Shown here one piece after another: positions 36,510 through 47,999 of a stretch of DNA of 64,000 nt (position 1 is the first letter of the stretch; the number at the start of each line of letters is the position of its first letter). Position numbers and translations under genes: made by a program. The stretch comes from Adiantum capillus-veneris (Eukaryota > Streptophyta > Polypodiopsida > Polypodiales > Pteridaceae): assembly GCA_014529385.2 (NCBI GenBank), contig CM043959.1, positions 51,757,253 to 51,821,252 of the forward strand. Reading direction: 5' to 3'. The notes below the pieces were generated by a model. The model saw only the letters and a list, made by a program, of their open reading frames with translations, was not told where the DNA came from and made no database searches.

Positions 36510-39252
36510 AGCTTGCCAAATTTGCCAAATTCCACTTGCAAGCACAAAATTACAGTTTGTACATATTTTAAAATTATAATTTACCAGTTTGAATGCAGGG
36601 GCAAAAAAGTTTTAGCATTATATGGAGCTCCTTTGCAAGTTGCTAAACTTCCACAACATTATGATGAAAATGTGTGCTTTGAGTTGCTTGCAGCTTAAGA
36701 TAAAACAAAACAAATGTTAGCGATGAAGCAACGCTTTGATGGTCACGTGTGGACTCACCCATCTATTACAACCATGGCGATAGCATGCACAACTTGTCTA
36801 AGCCATTGTCTGGGATGCATTCAATGCAATTATTCAACATTTCCTCATTATATTAATGAACAATAATTTAATGGTATCGATTTTGTGGATATTTGGACAG
36901 ACAGGTCAAGAAGGACTACCTTGCAATGGAAGAGAAGACAACAATAACTTGTCAATATGTTCAGAAGGTTGTTACTTGTGTTGCTGCTTGTCCCTGCAAA
37001 ATCTGTTATGTTTTGCCTCAAGACAGTACAATGTGGCGACTAGCAATACATGCTGGTAAACATTGTCATAATGTTGAAGCAGGAACCTCCACGGCTTCCA
37101 TTTCAAGAGTACGGAAACTGGTAGTTGCAGTACTAAAAATTGACTGGTCCGAGAAAAATTCAAATGTTGGTGACGCAACAACTTGTGCTTAACTCCTTGA
37201 TTGGTGAGGAAGCTGAAGTTACATGCGATGGACAATTTAATGTTTTTTTGGAGGATATGAGAAACTAATTTGTCTTCCTTGAATTTGTTCATATTTTAAG
37301 TATTATTGATTTAATTTTCTTGGGATGCATCATGTAGGTTTTCTTCAATTGTTTCAAAGGAGAGGAATAGTCAAGGTGATGTTATTAGGGATGGATATGA
37401 TAATATTTTATTGCGTCAAAAAAGGTGCATGTTTCATTTTTTCCATGGGAGTAGATTTCCTAGACAGGGTGAAGAGGATGACAAGTGCTTCCTATTTAAA
37501 ATGTCCACTAAGGGACCAGGTTCTGGGACTGATCTAGTAAATCAGATGAAACGAATCCAAATGGGTGACTTAAGAAATAGTGGGTGCATTTTGATTTTAC
37601 CCATAGGTTGGGCAACAATGTCATGCTCAGTTTATGATCCAAGGTAATCTTTAAGTATTTAAAATATCTCATATTTTTTTCATCATTAAATTTGAGATGA
37701 TATGTGTGAAAATATTTATGTTGAATATCTTGCAGCATACAATCACTGCAGATAATTGCTATATGTGAAACTAAAGAGGAGGATGCAAAGACTCAAGTTA
37801 TTTTTTGGGAGAACCTTAGTTCATCAACAATGGAAAAGTACTGACACGGTGCAACTAATTTTGCAAGTTTTATGTCTGATGAGGTTGAGGAAAATTCGAA
37901 TGCTATTTGAATAGTCTTCAATGGCAGGCCAGATAATATTATGGAGGGTCAAGTACGGTCATGCATGTTTCATTGTTGGGAGCAAAGTCTGCACAAATAC
38001 GCTAAAAAGTAGATACCTCAAAATCTAACAAATCAACACATTGATAAGTGTGAGGAATGAAGAGCTTGTAAGACCATTTAGTGTGCATCTCAAAAGGCAC
38101 AATCAATTCAAAAATGGTGGAGACAACATCTAACTACAGAGAGCATCTTTAGAGTGAGCAAATGGTTTAAATGGTGGGGCCAACAAATTTCTCGTTGCGG
38201 AGGAATTGGTACAGATGTAAGTACCTTTATGACAATTTATATTTTTAGAAAATTTATAAATTTTGTATACATGAAATTTATAAATATTTATGCATGTTTG
38301 TTTAAGTTTCATAGACTGATTTAAGTCCGTGGGAGCGGGCACAAATTTCCAATGTTAATTTATCAGAAAGTGTGCATGCCAGTTGGTTAGCGAGTGAAGG
38401 TGGAAAGAGAAAATTTTATTTGTATGATGCTTGCGTAACAGATATTATAAATTCATATATACAAATGTGAAAAGCGTTTGGGATATACTACTAGGCATTA
38501 TATAGGAACGGGTCCCATAATGGAGACCTTGCTTTCTGGAGTTGAATCTCAACACACTCCAACTCCGGCCAACGTGGCCCATTTAGTACACGAGGCTATT
38601 ACAGGGACTCCAATGTATGCGCATCCAATTTTTCATGGAGACAAAGAAACATTACAACGCAAAAAGAGGGGTAGAACAGGAACAAGTAGCTCCCGTAGCT
38701 AGGAATATGTCATGGAATCTAGACAACAAAACCATCGTGGCCGGCCCAAAAAAATCAGGCTTGATATCCAAGGACCAGGCATTTCTAACATTCCACTTCA
38801 AATTAGTGACAATGATGATGATATTGGATCTCAAAAAGAAACAACGTCCACACCTTTGTCATCTCAAAGAAATAGTGTGTTAGAGAGTGATGTGCCATGC
38901 ACTCAGTGGGCCCTGAGAAGAATGGCCATGAAGAAATTGAAAACATGTAATAGTATGACATCTTTATTTTTAAATGAAGTGAAAAAGTCTTAAGAGCATG
39001 TAGTTTTTAGAGTTCACTGAAAACATTTATGAGATTCATATAAAAGAGAGTCCAACATGCACATGTACGGATTTTCAAAAGCAAGAGAAGACAAAAAATC
39101 CTTTTTGGCATGCAAACATATGTACTATGTGTACACGAAAGTGCTCAAACTTGAACCTAAGGAGCACATGATTATTCATTATCCAACCCTATCACCAATG
39201 GATATTGCCTTTATTCTCGGACAACCAAGGAGGATTTGTCTCCCCATTTAAT
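36510..39252 (+). pseudogene. Mutator-like transposase, copy 2, decayed
   Basis: It aligns module by module with 10870-13975: DGHVWTHPSITT (near 36740); a Cys/His region with VVTCVAACPCKICYVLPQD and HAGKHCHNVEAG (36900-37190); FHFFHGSRFPRQGEEDDKC and MSTKGPGSGTDLVNQM (37411-37643); an intron of 92 bp at 37644-37735 at the same site as in copy 1; then AICETKEEDAKTQ, SFMSDEVEENSNA and SCMFHCWEQSL (37736-38010). YLYDACVTDI follows near 38420, then GTPMYAHP near 38610, and TCTCTDFQKQ with ACKHMYYVY (SWIM finger, one-base shift) near 39055-39130. Many stops. Similarity is at protein level, so the copies are old relatives, not a recent duplication. Confidence 0.6.
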
Positions 39253-39822
39253 TACTATTGGTTTGGTATGCATCTTCCACTAAACTAGATAATTGCTCTA
39301 TGATACTAAAGTGTCTTTTTTGCATTTATTTTAGTTTATTATACTTGTGATCATCTATCTTAGAAAAAAATTATTTATGAAACGTAGGATTTCAAATTTC
39401 AAGCAAAAGACATGAAGCAACTTGCAAGCTATTTGGGAGCAAATTACTTGCCTTTTAGAGTGACCATTACATTTATGGCGACTATCCTTTTTTGTACTCT
39501 AATTTTGGTCTTATCCTGTGGTAGTTTAGCAAATGTACTTACATCCTCAAACTTACGTTGTTTCAAAAAGCTCAAGCTTGGGAAAAATAGTATTTTCTCT
39601 ATTTGGCATGATTTTTTGACTTCATCGCATTTATATATGTTGTGGATTATTTAACTCTGAAAATAGTGTTGTCTCTATTTTGCATGATTTTTTACTTTAT
39701 CGCATGTATATATGTTGTGGATTATTTGACTCTGATGACATGCGCTACGAGCATATTTGACTCTAATGGCATGAGTTGTGAGATGGTGATTTTTTTTGTT
39801 TACATTTTTATGTCGTTATGCC

Positions 39823-39859
<37 letters not shown>

Positions 39860-39905
39860 GTGATATACAACTCTACAGTTTTACTTTCTCTCTCTAGAAG
39901 AGAAG

Positions 39906-39908
<3 letters not shown>
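39253..39908. other. No gene; (CT)n tract
   Basis: A motif 'tatatatgttgtggattat' occurs twice (about 39631 and 39707). (CT)n at about 39825-39856. Confidence 0.5.
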
Positions 39909-39952
<44 letters not shown>

Positions 39953-40177
39953 GCAGCCGTTTTTTGACCTAGTAGACAGCAGTCCACTCTTTTGATCATA
40001 ACTTCTTCATCCGAACTCCGATTTGGGTGATCTATAGCCTCAATCGAAGAGCACGAAGTCCTCTACGCATTGATGTAAAGACAAAAATTTTCAGAGTTAT
40101 GGAAGGCTTTTCTGTAGCAGCATTTCCGAAGTGAACAGGTTCAACAAAATTGATTCTCATCTCCTATTTTACATACA

Positions 40178-41127
40178 ATGTCTTCCGGCACTCGCAAGGG
40201 TTCTTCTTCTTCAATAAGGTCCACAACCATTGTGGAAAATGATCCAAAATCTCCTAAGTGTGGAGATAGCAACACAACCACCCAACCAACGACATTGGAA
40301 ACCATGATCATGGCGTACTTGGTATCTTGCAAGAGACCGTAAACAAACAAGGCGAAGACTTACGAGCACTTGCAATGGAGAATGGCACACTAAGGGTACT
40401 TGTGGTTGAGAATGAGAATCTCAAGAGGACACTTGAGATGCAAACAACACGTTTGATGCAACTTGAAGAGGAAGTCAAGGAATGTAAACGCTCTCTTGTG
40501 GACTTGAATGCTTTGAAGGAGCGGATGAGCAAAGTAGAGCATGACCATGTATTGAAAGAGGATAAATTTGACACTATGAGCCGGGATGTATGCGACATGA
40601 AAAATGTATGCACAAACAAGTCTTGGGCTGATGTATGTGGTAGCAATGTGGTTTCTAATTCCTCACTCATGCAAGCTATGGTTCAAACAAAGAATGTTGA
40701 GAATGTAGATGTGGAGGAGTTGAAGGAACGGGAGCGACGTTCCAAGAACATTGTTATTCGTGGAATTCCCGAAGAGAAGTTAGAGACACCTCCTTCTCTT
40801 GCCATTGTTATTGAAGATTTCTTCAAAACCCACTTTGGCATGTCCGGAGTTATGGTCTATGGAGCACATAGAGTGGGGAAGCAAGGAGCTCCTCGCTCGG
40901 GAGAACGGCCAATTGTATGCACCATGCCGGATGAGACCAAGCGAAAGATTATCCTTGATAATAGTTGGATCTATTTGAGGAATACAAAATGTTTTGTATG
41001 TGAAGATCGCACTATTAAGCAACAAAATATGCGTCGCAAGGCATATGAGGAAAAGAATAATAAAAACAAGGAAATCTCTCATGAAGAAAATGTGCCCAAG
41101 GAGGAGGCAAGTCTCTCAAGCAAATAG
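40178..41127 (+). CDS. LINE ORF1, coiled-coil RNA-binding protein
   Basis: The ATG at 40178 opens a 54-codon frame (MSSGTRKGSSSS...) ending at 40342. The main frame is open from 40270 and reads to TAG at 41125-41127, so a frameshift between about 40270 and 40340 is likely. The main part has a long heptad-like coiled coil (NLKRTLEMQTTRLMQLEEEV, about 40400-40560). This is followed by an RRM-like block with ERRSKNIVIRGIPEEK and AHRVGKQG and a C-terminal part (SWIYLRNTKCFV, then IKQQNMRRKAYEEK). This order matches the L1 ORF1p (Transposase_22-like) plan, an RNA-binding trimer in known cases. The tail is lysine/glutamate-rich. Confidence 0.7.
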
Positions 41128-41133
41128 GGATGC

Positions 41134-44100
41134 GTGACCTATGAGACCGAGTTACAATTGAAAATATGCTTTTGGAATTGTAATGGATACCCATGGAATG
41201 CGGGGGTTGGCATTGATGAACTAACAAGCAAAGCCGATGTTGTACTTCTTGTTGAAACTTGGGAGCATGATACACAAAGGATTAACGACTTGGAGGATTA
41301 CAATGTACATTCATTGATGTGGTCAAAGAATCTCAAGCAACGAAGAGGACAAGGAGGGTTAGCATGTATGGTTAAGAAAGGATTGGAAGATTTTGTATCA
41401 ATTGTGAAAGATGACAAGTACAAACGTTATGTATGGCTGAAAATTATGACACCAAAAAGAGCACCCATTTTTGTAGCCGGTTGCTACATTCCTCATCATG
41501 ATTCTCCCTTTTATGCTTGCATGGATAGAGATCAACCATTTTCTGATTTGGAAGAGGACATTGCTTATTTCAACGGTGAAGGTGATGTTATTGTATTTGG
41601 GGATATGAATGCTCGCACAAAAACATTGCAACATGATACTCAACAATTTGATATGCCATACATTTCAAGGGAGTTGGAGGAAGTTCACTTGTATGATCGT
41701 ACTTCAATGGATAAGAAAGAGCCGGATCACTATGGAAAGTTACTTTTACACATGTGTAATAGCACGGGTATGCTCATTGCCAATGGTGTATCTTTGTGGA
41801 GTGGAACCAATGGATTTACATGTAGAAGACATAATGGGGATAGTGTGATTGACTATATGCTACTCTCTGAAGCCATCATGTATCGCATAAAGAGTTTTAT
41901 GTTTGGCCAATGGACCCCGGAATCCGACCATCGCACCTTATGTATTGACCTTTCATGTGGAGAAGCAACTAAGCACGATAATCTCAGCCAAAGGAAAGAG
42001 AAGTTATCACTATGTATGGATTTCAAACGGGCACCAATGTACATTGAAATGGTTGAGCAAAAATTATGGATGACAAAGCTTCAATGTGATGCACCATTGG
42101 AAACTAAATGGAAAGCTTTCAAGAAAGCTATTTGTTCTTGTGCGGAAGAATGCTTTGCCATAAAGCATCTCCATGGTATCAACAAAGATAGATCACGCAA
42201 AAGGTGGTTTGATAAAGAATGTCAAGATGCTCGAAAGTCCTTGATAAAGCTTGATGCAACTATGGACAAAGAAAACTATCAAAGTCATTTGCATACATAC
42301 AAGGCATTGATTCAAAAGAAGAGAAGAAGATGGGAAGTAAAGCAACAAGAATTTCAAGTCCAAGAAAAGGCACATGCATGTGAAAGATTTTGGAGAAACT
42401 TGAGAGGCAAGCGGGTTGAGAATTTTGGTAACTTGAGTCTAGTGCATATGTACACACATTGTAGGCAATTATATGAGCAAGAAAATACTGAAAAAATGCC
42501 ATTTTATGGTTCACTCCCATGTATGCCGTCTTTTTTTACTATTGAGGATGTATGCGGTGGGCTTGAAAAGTTGGCCACTCGCAAAGCGGGAGATCTTCAA
42601 GGTATCAAGCCGGAGATGATCAAATGGACGGGAGATTTTACCCATGAGTGGATGTGTGATATGTTCAACCTTGCACTTCAATATGGTATGCCTTATGATT
42701 GGAGTACTAATTGGGTTAAGCCTTTGCATAAAGGAGGGGATGTAAAGAATGTAAGCAACTACCGGACTATAATGATTGGGTCTCTTATGGCAAAGTTATT
42801 TGGGTGCATAATGGAGATGAAATTGAGTGATTGGGCTGAAGAGAATGACAAGCGTGCAAAGGGACAAGCGGGTTTTGGTCGATGCCATAGCACCATTGAT
42901 TATCTTGTCACTCTTCGTGTTCTCATGGAGGAAAGTCGGTTGAAAGGCAAGCGATTGTATTGTTGTTTTGTGGACTTTAAGAAAGCCTTTGATATGATTC
43001 CACGTAACAATTTGTGGAGAAGGATGGAAGAACTCCAAGTGCCAAGTGAGTTTATGCTTGCGGTTTCTCGAATCTATGAGAAGGTGATTTGTCAATTGCG
43101 CATGGGAAGAGAAATTTCAAAAATTTTTGTAAGCACTATTGGGGTTAAACAAGGATGTCCATTGTCACCAACTCTCTTTGGTCTATGCATCGATCAATTG
43201 GAACAAATGGTACTTGACTTTATGCAAGAAGAAGGCATTGAAGAGGTCACTATTTGCAATGCGGTAATCATGCTTTTGTTGTATGCGGATGATGTAGTGC
43301 TTCTAGCACACACTTTAGAAGATGCACAAAAGCTTATGGTTGTCCTTGAGAACTTTTGCTTGCATAGTGGGCTGATTGTAAATGAATCCAAAACAAAGGT
43401 TATGCTTGTGAAAACCAACCATAAGGAGAAGCCATGCATTGTGTACAACAACGAGACACTTGAAGTTGTTGAGAGCTTTAAGTACCTTGGCCTTGAGGTT
43501 CCATCCAATCACAAGTGGCATGAATGTGCTATGCGTCGTTTGGAAGCGGGAAAGAGAGCATATTATGCATTTGAGAACATGTGTAATGCGGGAAACATCA
43601 AGTGTTGGGTTCTCAAGAAGTATCTTTTTGATGCATTGGTGACACCGGTTCTTCTTTATGGAGTTGAAGTGTGGGGTGGGAGCATCTCAAAGTCTACTTG
43701 GAAAGAGTTTGAGAATGTCCAAAAGCGTTTTCTTACAAACTTTCTCCAAGTTAAGACACAAACACCATATATGCTCCTACTTCTTGAGTCGGGATCTCTT
43801 CCAATTGAGGTTATGGGCATGGAAAGGGTTGTGGAGTACATGATAAAGATGCGTCAAAACCCCTCACATCGACTTCCTACAATTGCATGGGAAGCAAGCA
43901 AAAAAGTTCAAAAGACGCATAAAAGCAAGATCTTGAGCACGGGATGGATGCAAGACATAAAGAAGTGGTTTGGGAGATGGGATGCATTACACTTGCTACA
44001 TGATGCTTCAATTGACTCTCAAGTGAATGAAGCTTTTCTACAACGCCAATGTATTACGGCTTGGGAGAAATCCGGTGGGTCACGCTTCATACATTACACC

Positions 44101-44526
44101 ACCTATATTGCCCCCAACTACAAAACCATGTTCTTCACTGAGAGAGGAAACCGTACTCACACTTACATGCTTGAGCCTATTCCCTTGTCTGCGATACGCA
44201 CTATCGCAGCAATTCGGCTCAGCTCCCATTTCCTTCGATGCGAGATAGGGCGTTGGGGCAATGGAGAAGAGTCAAATCGATTGTGCACATTATGCTCACT
44301 GCAAGTTCGAGAGTCTGAGTACCACACACTACTAGAGTGCTCAGCTTTTGATCACATCCGAACTTGCTTCTCTCACATTTTCAGCCATAACTTAGACCTA
44401 CACACTTTCCTCTCCCAGCCAAAGTGTGGGCTCTCCATTGCGACTCTCATCACTACAATTTTGGAGCATCGAGAGTCACTCATCAGCCGTACACATACTA
44501 CATCACATGTAACTTTGGTCCCATAG
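41134..44526 (+). CDS. LINE ORF2: AP-type endonuclease, reverse transcriptase, CCHC
   Basis: About 1130 codons without a stop. Endonuclease/exonuclease/phosphatase domain at the start: ICFWNCNG (residues 11-18), LLVETW, FGDMNAR (about 155-161) and SDHRTL (about 264-269). RT in the middle: KPLHKGGDVKNVSNYRTI, FVDFKKAFDMIPR, GVKQGCPLSPTLF and LLYADDVVLLA (about residue 714) with the catalytic aspartates intact. C-terminal CTLCSLQVRESEYHTLLEC (C-x2-C-x9-H-x4-C, about 1051) is a zinc-finger of the LINE type. No in-frame ATG lies between the ORF1 stop at 41125 and the endonuclease; the first Met is near residue 57, inside the domain. ORF2 is in the same frame as ORF1, 6 nt beyond its UAG. Copying works by target-primed reverse transcription in known relatives. 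Confidence 0.92.
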   Translation: MTYETELQLKICFWNCNGYPWNAGVGIDELTSKADVVLLVETWEHDTQRINDLEDYNVHSLMWSKNLKQRRGQGGLACMVKKGLEDFVSIVKDDKYKRYVWLKIMTPKRAPIFVAGCYIPHHDSPFYACMDRDQPFSDLEEDIAYFNGEGDVIVFGDMNARTKTLQHDTQQFDMPYISRELEEVHLYDRTSMDKKEPDHYGKLLLHMCNSTGMLIANGVSLWSGTNGFTCRRHNGDSVIDYMLLSEAIMYRIKSFMFGQWTPESDHRTLCIDLSCGEATKHDNLSQRKEKLSLCMDFKRAPMYIEMVEQKLWMTKLQCDAPLETKWKAFKKAICSCAEECFAIKHLHGINKDRSRKRWFDKECQDARKSLIKLDATMDKENYQSHLHTYKALIQKKRRRWEVKQQEFQVQEKAHACERFWRNLRGKRVENFGNLSLVHMYTHCRQLYEQENTEKMPFYGSLPCMPSFFTIEDVCGGLEKLATRKAGDLQGIKPEMIKWTGDFTHEWMCDMFNLALQYGMPYDWSTNWVKPLHKGGDVKNVSNYRTIMIGSLMAKLFGCIMEMKLSDWAEENDKRAKGQAGFGRCHSTIDYLVTLRVLMEESRLKGKRLYCCFVDFKKAFDMIPRNNLWRRMEELQVPSEFMLAVSRIYEKVICQLRMGREISKIFVSTIGVKQGCPLSPTLFGLCIDQLEQMVLDFMQEEGIEEVTICNAVIMLLLYADDVVLLAHTLEDAQKLMVVLENFCLHSGLIVNESKTKVMLVKTNHKEKPCIVYNNETLEVVESFKYLGLEVPSNHKWHECAMRRLEAGKRAYYAFENMCNAGNIKCWVLKKYLFDALVTPVLLYGVEVWGGSISKSTWKEFENVQKRFLTNFLQVKTQTPYMLLLLESGSLPIEVMGMERVVEYMIKMRQNPSHRLPTIAWEASKKVQKTHKSKILSTGWMQDIKKWFGRWDALHLLHDASIDSQVNEAFLQRQCITAWEKSGGSRFIHYTTYIAPNYKTMFFTERGNRTHTYMLEPIPLSAIRTIAAIRLSSHFLRCEIGRWGNGEESNRLCTLCSLQVRESEYHTLLECSAFDHIRTCFSHIFSHNLDLHTFLSQPKCGLSIATLITTILEHRESLISRTHTTSHVTLVP

Positions 44527-44586
44527 GTCATATTTGACCTCCGAGGACGATAATAAAATCTATCTATCTATCTATCTCTCTCTCTC

Positions 44587-45223
44587 ATTTATGGTCTCTT
44601 CTTCCAATGGTAACGCGCATAAATACTATCTCTCTAGAATTTATACTTTCTCTCTCCGTCAACTACACATATATGGAGTCTTATGATGATTGAAAATTAC
44701 ATTAAATAGATACTTTATGCTATGACACATGTTTGGTTAAAAAAACTCTAAAGATTGCTAAAATTGTCAAAAAAACTTGAAATGAAAAACTCGCAAATGT
44801 TAAATCCCCCATCTATTCATACACCCCTTGTAACTATCATAAAATACCCTATAGTGGATGGTGGAGGTTTTACAACTTTCTTTATGGTGGAAGGATTGTG
44901 ACCCAAAGGGCACATGAGCACGCCATGGTGGTGGTGGATAAATTGGGCTATCTTTTTGGAACAACCATGTTGATGCCATAAATGTCAAACAACCATACTT
45001 GGCCATAATGATAAGGCTACCAATCATGATCAAGGGATATCTTCTATTGACTTTATTCACACATCCGATACAGCACTCAAATAATGGGGCGACACAGTCG
45101 GGTTATTGGTTCTCTATCCTTGCTTAGCTTAGTAAATAAAAACCCCGCTATAGAAACCTTCATATGGTCGCTCTGTATAGTTCTGCAGTACACCCTGTGC
45201 TGTGAGTTGCAAACCCATCTCTC

Positions 45224-45276
<53 letters not shown>

Positions 45277-46215
45277 ATCCCCCCCACACACAAACTGACA
45301 TGCACATGCGCGCACTCACGGGAAACTTTTCCTGTGATACTGCCATGCAACTTGAAGACAGATTGGCTCTCAACAGTCGAATGCAGACACCTTGTCGGAA
45401 TTGGGAAAAAGAAAGCCAGAATGCTCCATCCCTTCTTTACACAAACGTGGGGATTCCCCTTTGCTCGATGTGACTTCTTCCAACCAGGTAGGCAGTACTA
45501 CCTACTGAGATATCTAGGAATTTGATTTGTGTTTATATTAAGCAGGTTTCTTGTTTGATTAATGTCATTTCTCCGAATCTTTAGCATAATACCGAACTAT
45601 TGGAGGACGTTGGTTGTATTAGTGTTACAATTTCTATGACATGAAGGTTAAATCCAGAAACTGAGAGGTAATTCTGCTGGCTTTTCTATGTAAGTAAACA
45701 TCTCATAAACAGAAGCGTGCTGGTTGACTGAACATCACGCGTATATTATCAGTAATATCTCATTGGAAAGCTTTGTATAACTCTCAGCTACCTGGCTGTA
45801 GTCTAGGAAACACAGAAAATGGTTTTTTATTGTGTGAGTATTTGGCTATTACATTCGCTAGAATGCATCTTTAAAGCGTTATGCTTGGTGCTGACATAAT
45901 AAAAATATGCGTACTGGTCCTTGCAGTAACTCAAATATTGAGTTATGTATTCTGTTCGTTGGCATAGTAAATATATGCATACTGGCTCCTTTTTGAGGAT
46001 TTTTTGCTATTACAAACAAGGTGTTGCCATATTTCTGGAATTCCTATCATCACAGGCTGGGTTTGAAAAATGGTTTTCTCGCTTTGTTTTGACACTTGGA
46101 TATGTATATGAATGCATGTTCTGTAGGTGGGTATCTACCAATTGGATTGTAGCATTAAGTAGATGATTGTGCCATATGATGGGATCCTCATAAAAATAGT
46201 GGTAGTGGTTTTCTT
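44587..46215. other. No gene recognised; (CT)n array
   Basis: (CT)n at about 45222-45273. Other frames are short and without domains. Confidence 0.5.
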
Positions 46216-47030
46216 GTGACAAACAAGACATCTTTTTTTTTATAATGGGTTGGTTATGGCTTGTAAGCTAGTTCAAATAATTGGATATACAATCCGCTTA
46301 AATACGAGGGCATCAAGATTTACCTACCGAAACCTTTTTTGTGACACTTTGTCACTAGAACCAACAAGATGCCAGAAAAATTTGTTAGAAATTGATCAGC
46401 AGAGCTGATGTGGGTTAAATTTTTGCATTTTTATATTTTGGGGTAATGGATGATAATGTTCTCTCTATTTGGAGATTGAAGCAATTAAAGTTAATAACTT
46501 TTTTGTCATAACATGATATGCTAAACTAAATTCAGTTATGGTAAGAAAGAATTATCTCTACTAGAAGCACCTTCGGTAGAAAAAACCTATTTTTGGATCA
46601 TGAATATACCATTTCACTGATTGGGATTCTTGCATGATTATTGATTTAGATTTTGATAGTGGGCTCAATTTCCTAGCATGGCGAAGGATAGTGATTTAAC
46701 CTTAAGTTCTATGATATACATGTTAAGTGTAAAGGTTTCTATCTAATTTAAAAGCCTTAATCCTCCTGTGAGGGTCTCCAAAGAGATAGTAAATATTGTG
46801 GCTTTTTGACAAGTGCTTTGGAAAACAAACAAGATACTGTCCATTTTTTCACATAGAAGGTTTTTTGGATTTTGTTGATACATTCGACATATTGTAGTCC
46901 GTAGTTCAGGCTTTAAGCTAATCTTGCAGGTGTGACATAGATAACAACTGGACCAATTTTGACACCTGTAAAACGCACAAGCATAGCCAGTTCTCACTGA
47001 ATGCTTTTGTATGGATGCAGGTAACAGGAT
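46216..47030 (+). repeat. Dispersed 810-bp repeat, copy 2
   Basis: Near-identical to 24866-25675. It ends at 'gcaggtaaca', three bases or so before the splice acceptor 'ggattag' of the CACTA-like exon at 47034, so it occupies what looks like intron sequence of that gene. Confidence 0.85.
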
Positions 47031-47033
47031 TAG

Positions 47034-47632
47034 CGCTTCAATGAAGACCTGATGAAGATTCGAATGCACGAATACTGCAAACACAAGCGTTTCGAAGTGC
47101 AAAAAGCAATCAAGCATGGGTGGAACAGGCCAGATTGGCTGGCCAAAGAAGATTGGAAGAATGCGAAGAAAGCAGCGCGCGAGAATCCCGACAAGTGGAA
47201 GCAACAAAAGGATGCAGCCAGAGCGCGAGTAGAGGCAGGGAGCTCGCACCACTTGGGGAGCGGTGGATGGGCATCATTTGAGGCCGATTTTGTAAGTGTT
47301 TTCGCATTGCTCTTTATGTTTGATAGTTTAGGGTTTATGAGTTTTTTAATTCTAACATAATGAAATCTTTGTATGTTTTGACAGTGGTCGATGACAGGAC
47401 GTGATCGCACACCGTACGAGCGCGAGTACGCAGACAGGAAGGGCTTAAACGCCCTGATGGACATTCTCAGTTCTCACGGTGGCATGGTTAGTATTAGGGT
47501 TTACTCTTTTCTATTTTTTGTATTGTTTTATAAATGTCGTTATATGTTTATACTTACTGAAAGCTGTCTTATTGTCTTTTTTTGCAGAATCCGACAGATA
47601 CGCCGCTTGGACGTGATGAGACTTCTGACTAG
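47034..47632 (+). CDS. CACTA (En/Spm) element protein, C-terminal exons
   Basis: Three exons in phase 0: 47034-47291, 47385-47486 and 47588-47632, separated by introns 47292-47384 and 47487-47587 with GT and AG. Encoded features: IRMHEYCKHKRFEVQ, WLAKEDWKNAKKAAREN, ARARVEAGSSHHLGSGGWAS, then GRDRTPYEREYADRKG and ILSSHGGM. The pattern N-R/A-R...H-x-x-G-S/G followed by E-x-x-x-x-x-G resembles Transposase_24 (Ptta/En/Spm) proteins found in plant CACTA elements. The CACTA end 650 bp downstream supports this. Upstream exons are not seen, so this is a 3' part. Confidence 0.6.
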
Positions 47633-47999
47633 ACAACGTCAGTTTAGCCGTAGCTAGATAGCATTAGTTTAGGGTTTCTCATAGCTTATGTATCATGAGA
47701 CGGATTTTATACGTCTTTTTGAACCATGTAATTATTACATTTGTCACCGCAGTTCATTTTGCCAATCAATTCTTTATGCCTATGATGTTGTACAATTGTC
47801 ATTATTACATTTGCCAATCAATTCATTTTGCCTATGATGTGTACAATTGTCAATTTTACGCTTGTCAATTTTGGAAACAATGCGTCTTGTGGGTGACTAT
47901 TTTGGGTCTATTATCTACCCTTGCACTTTTTTTAAAAAGTGAATCAAGTACAATATGGTTGATGGGTGGCAGGGTATTCAATGCCCTGTCACCAAAAAA

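Larger units (their letters stand above)
39909..44586 (+). mobile_element. Near full-length non-LTR retrotransposon (LINE)
   Basis: The element appears to run from about 39950, right after a (CT)n array (39909-39949), through a 5' leader of about 228 bp, ORF1 and ORF2, to a short 3' UTR and a (ATCT)n tail (44558-44576) that merges with (CT)n to 44586. ORF2 is fully open. A tandem-repeat tail rather than poly-A, and an ORF1 of the coiled-coil plus RRM-like type, differ from the usual plant L1. Clade assignment needs a tree. Confidence 0.85.

Noticed and set aside
47050-47075. Hammerhead-like CTGATGA on the plus strand
   Set aside because: No GAAA at the right distance and no stem I or III.
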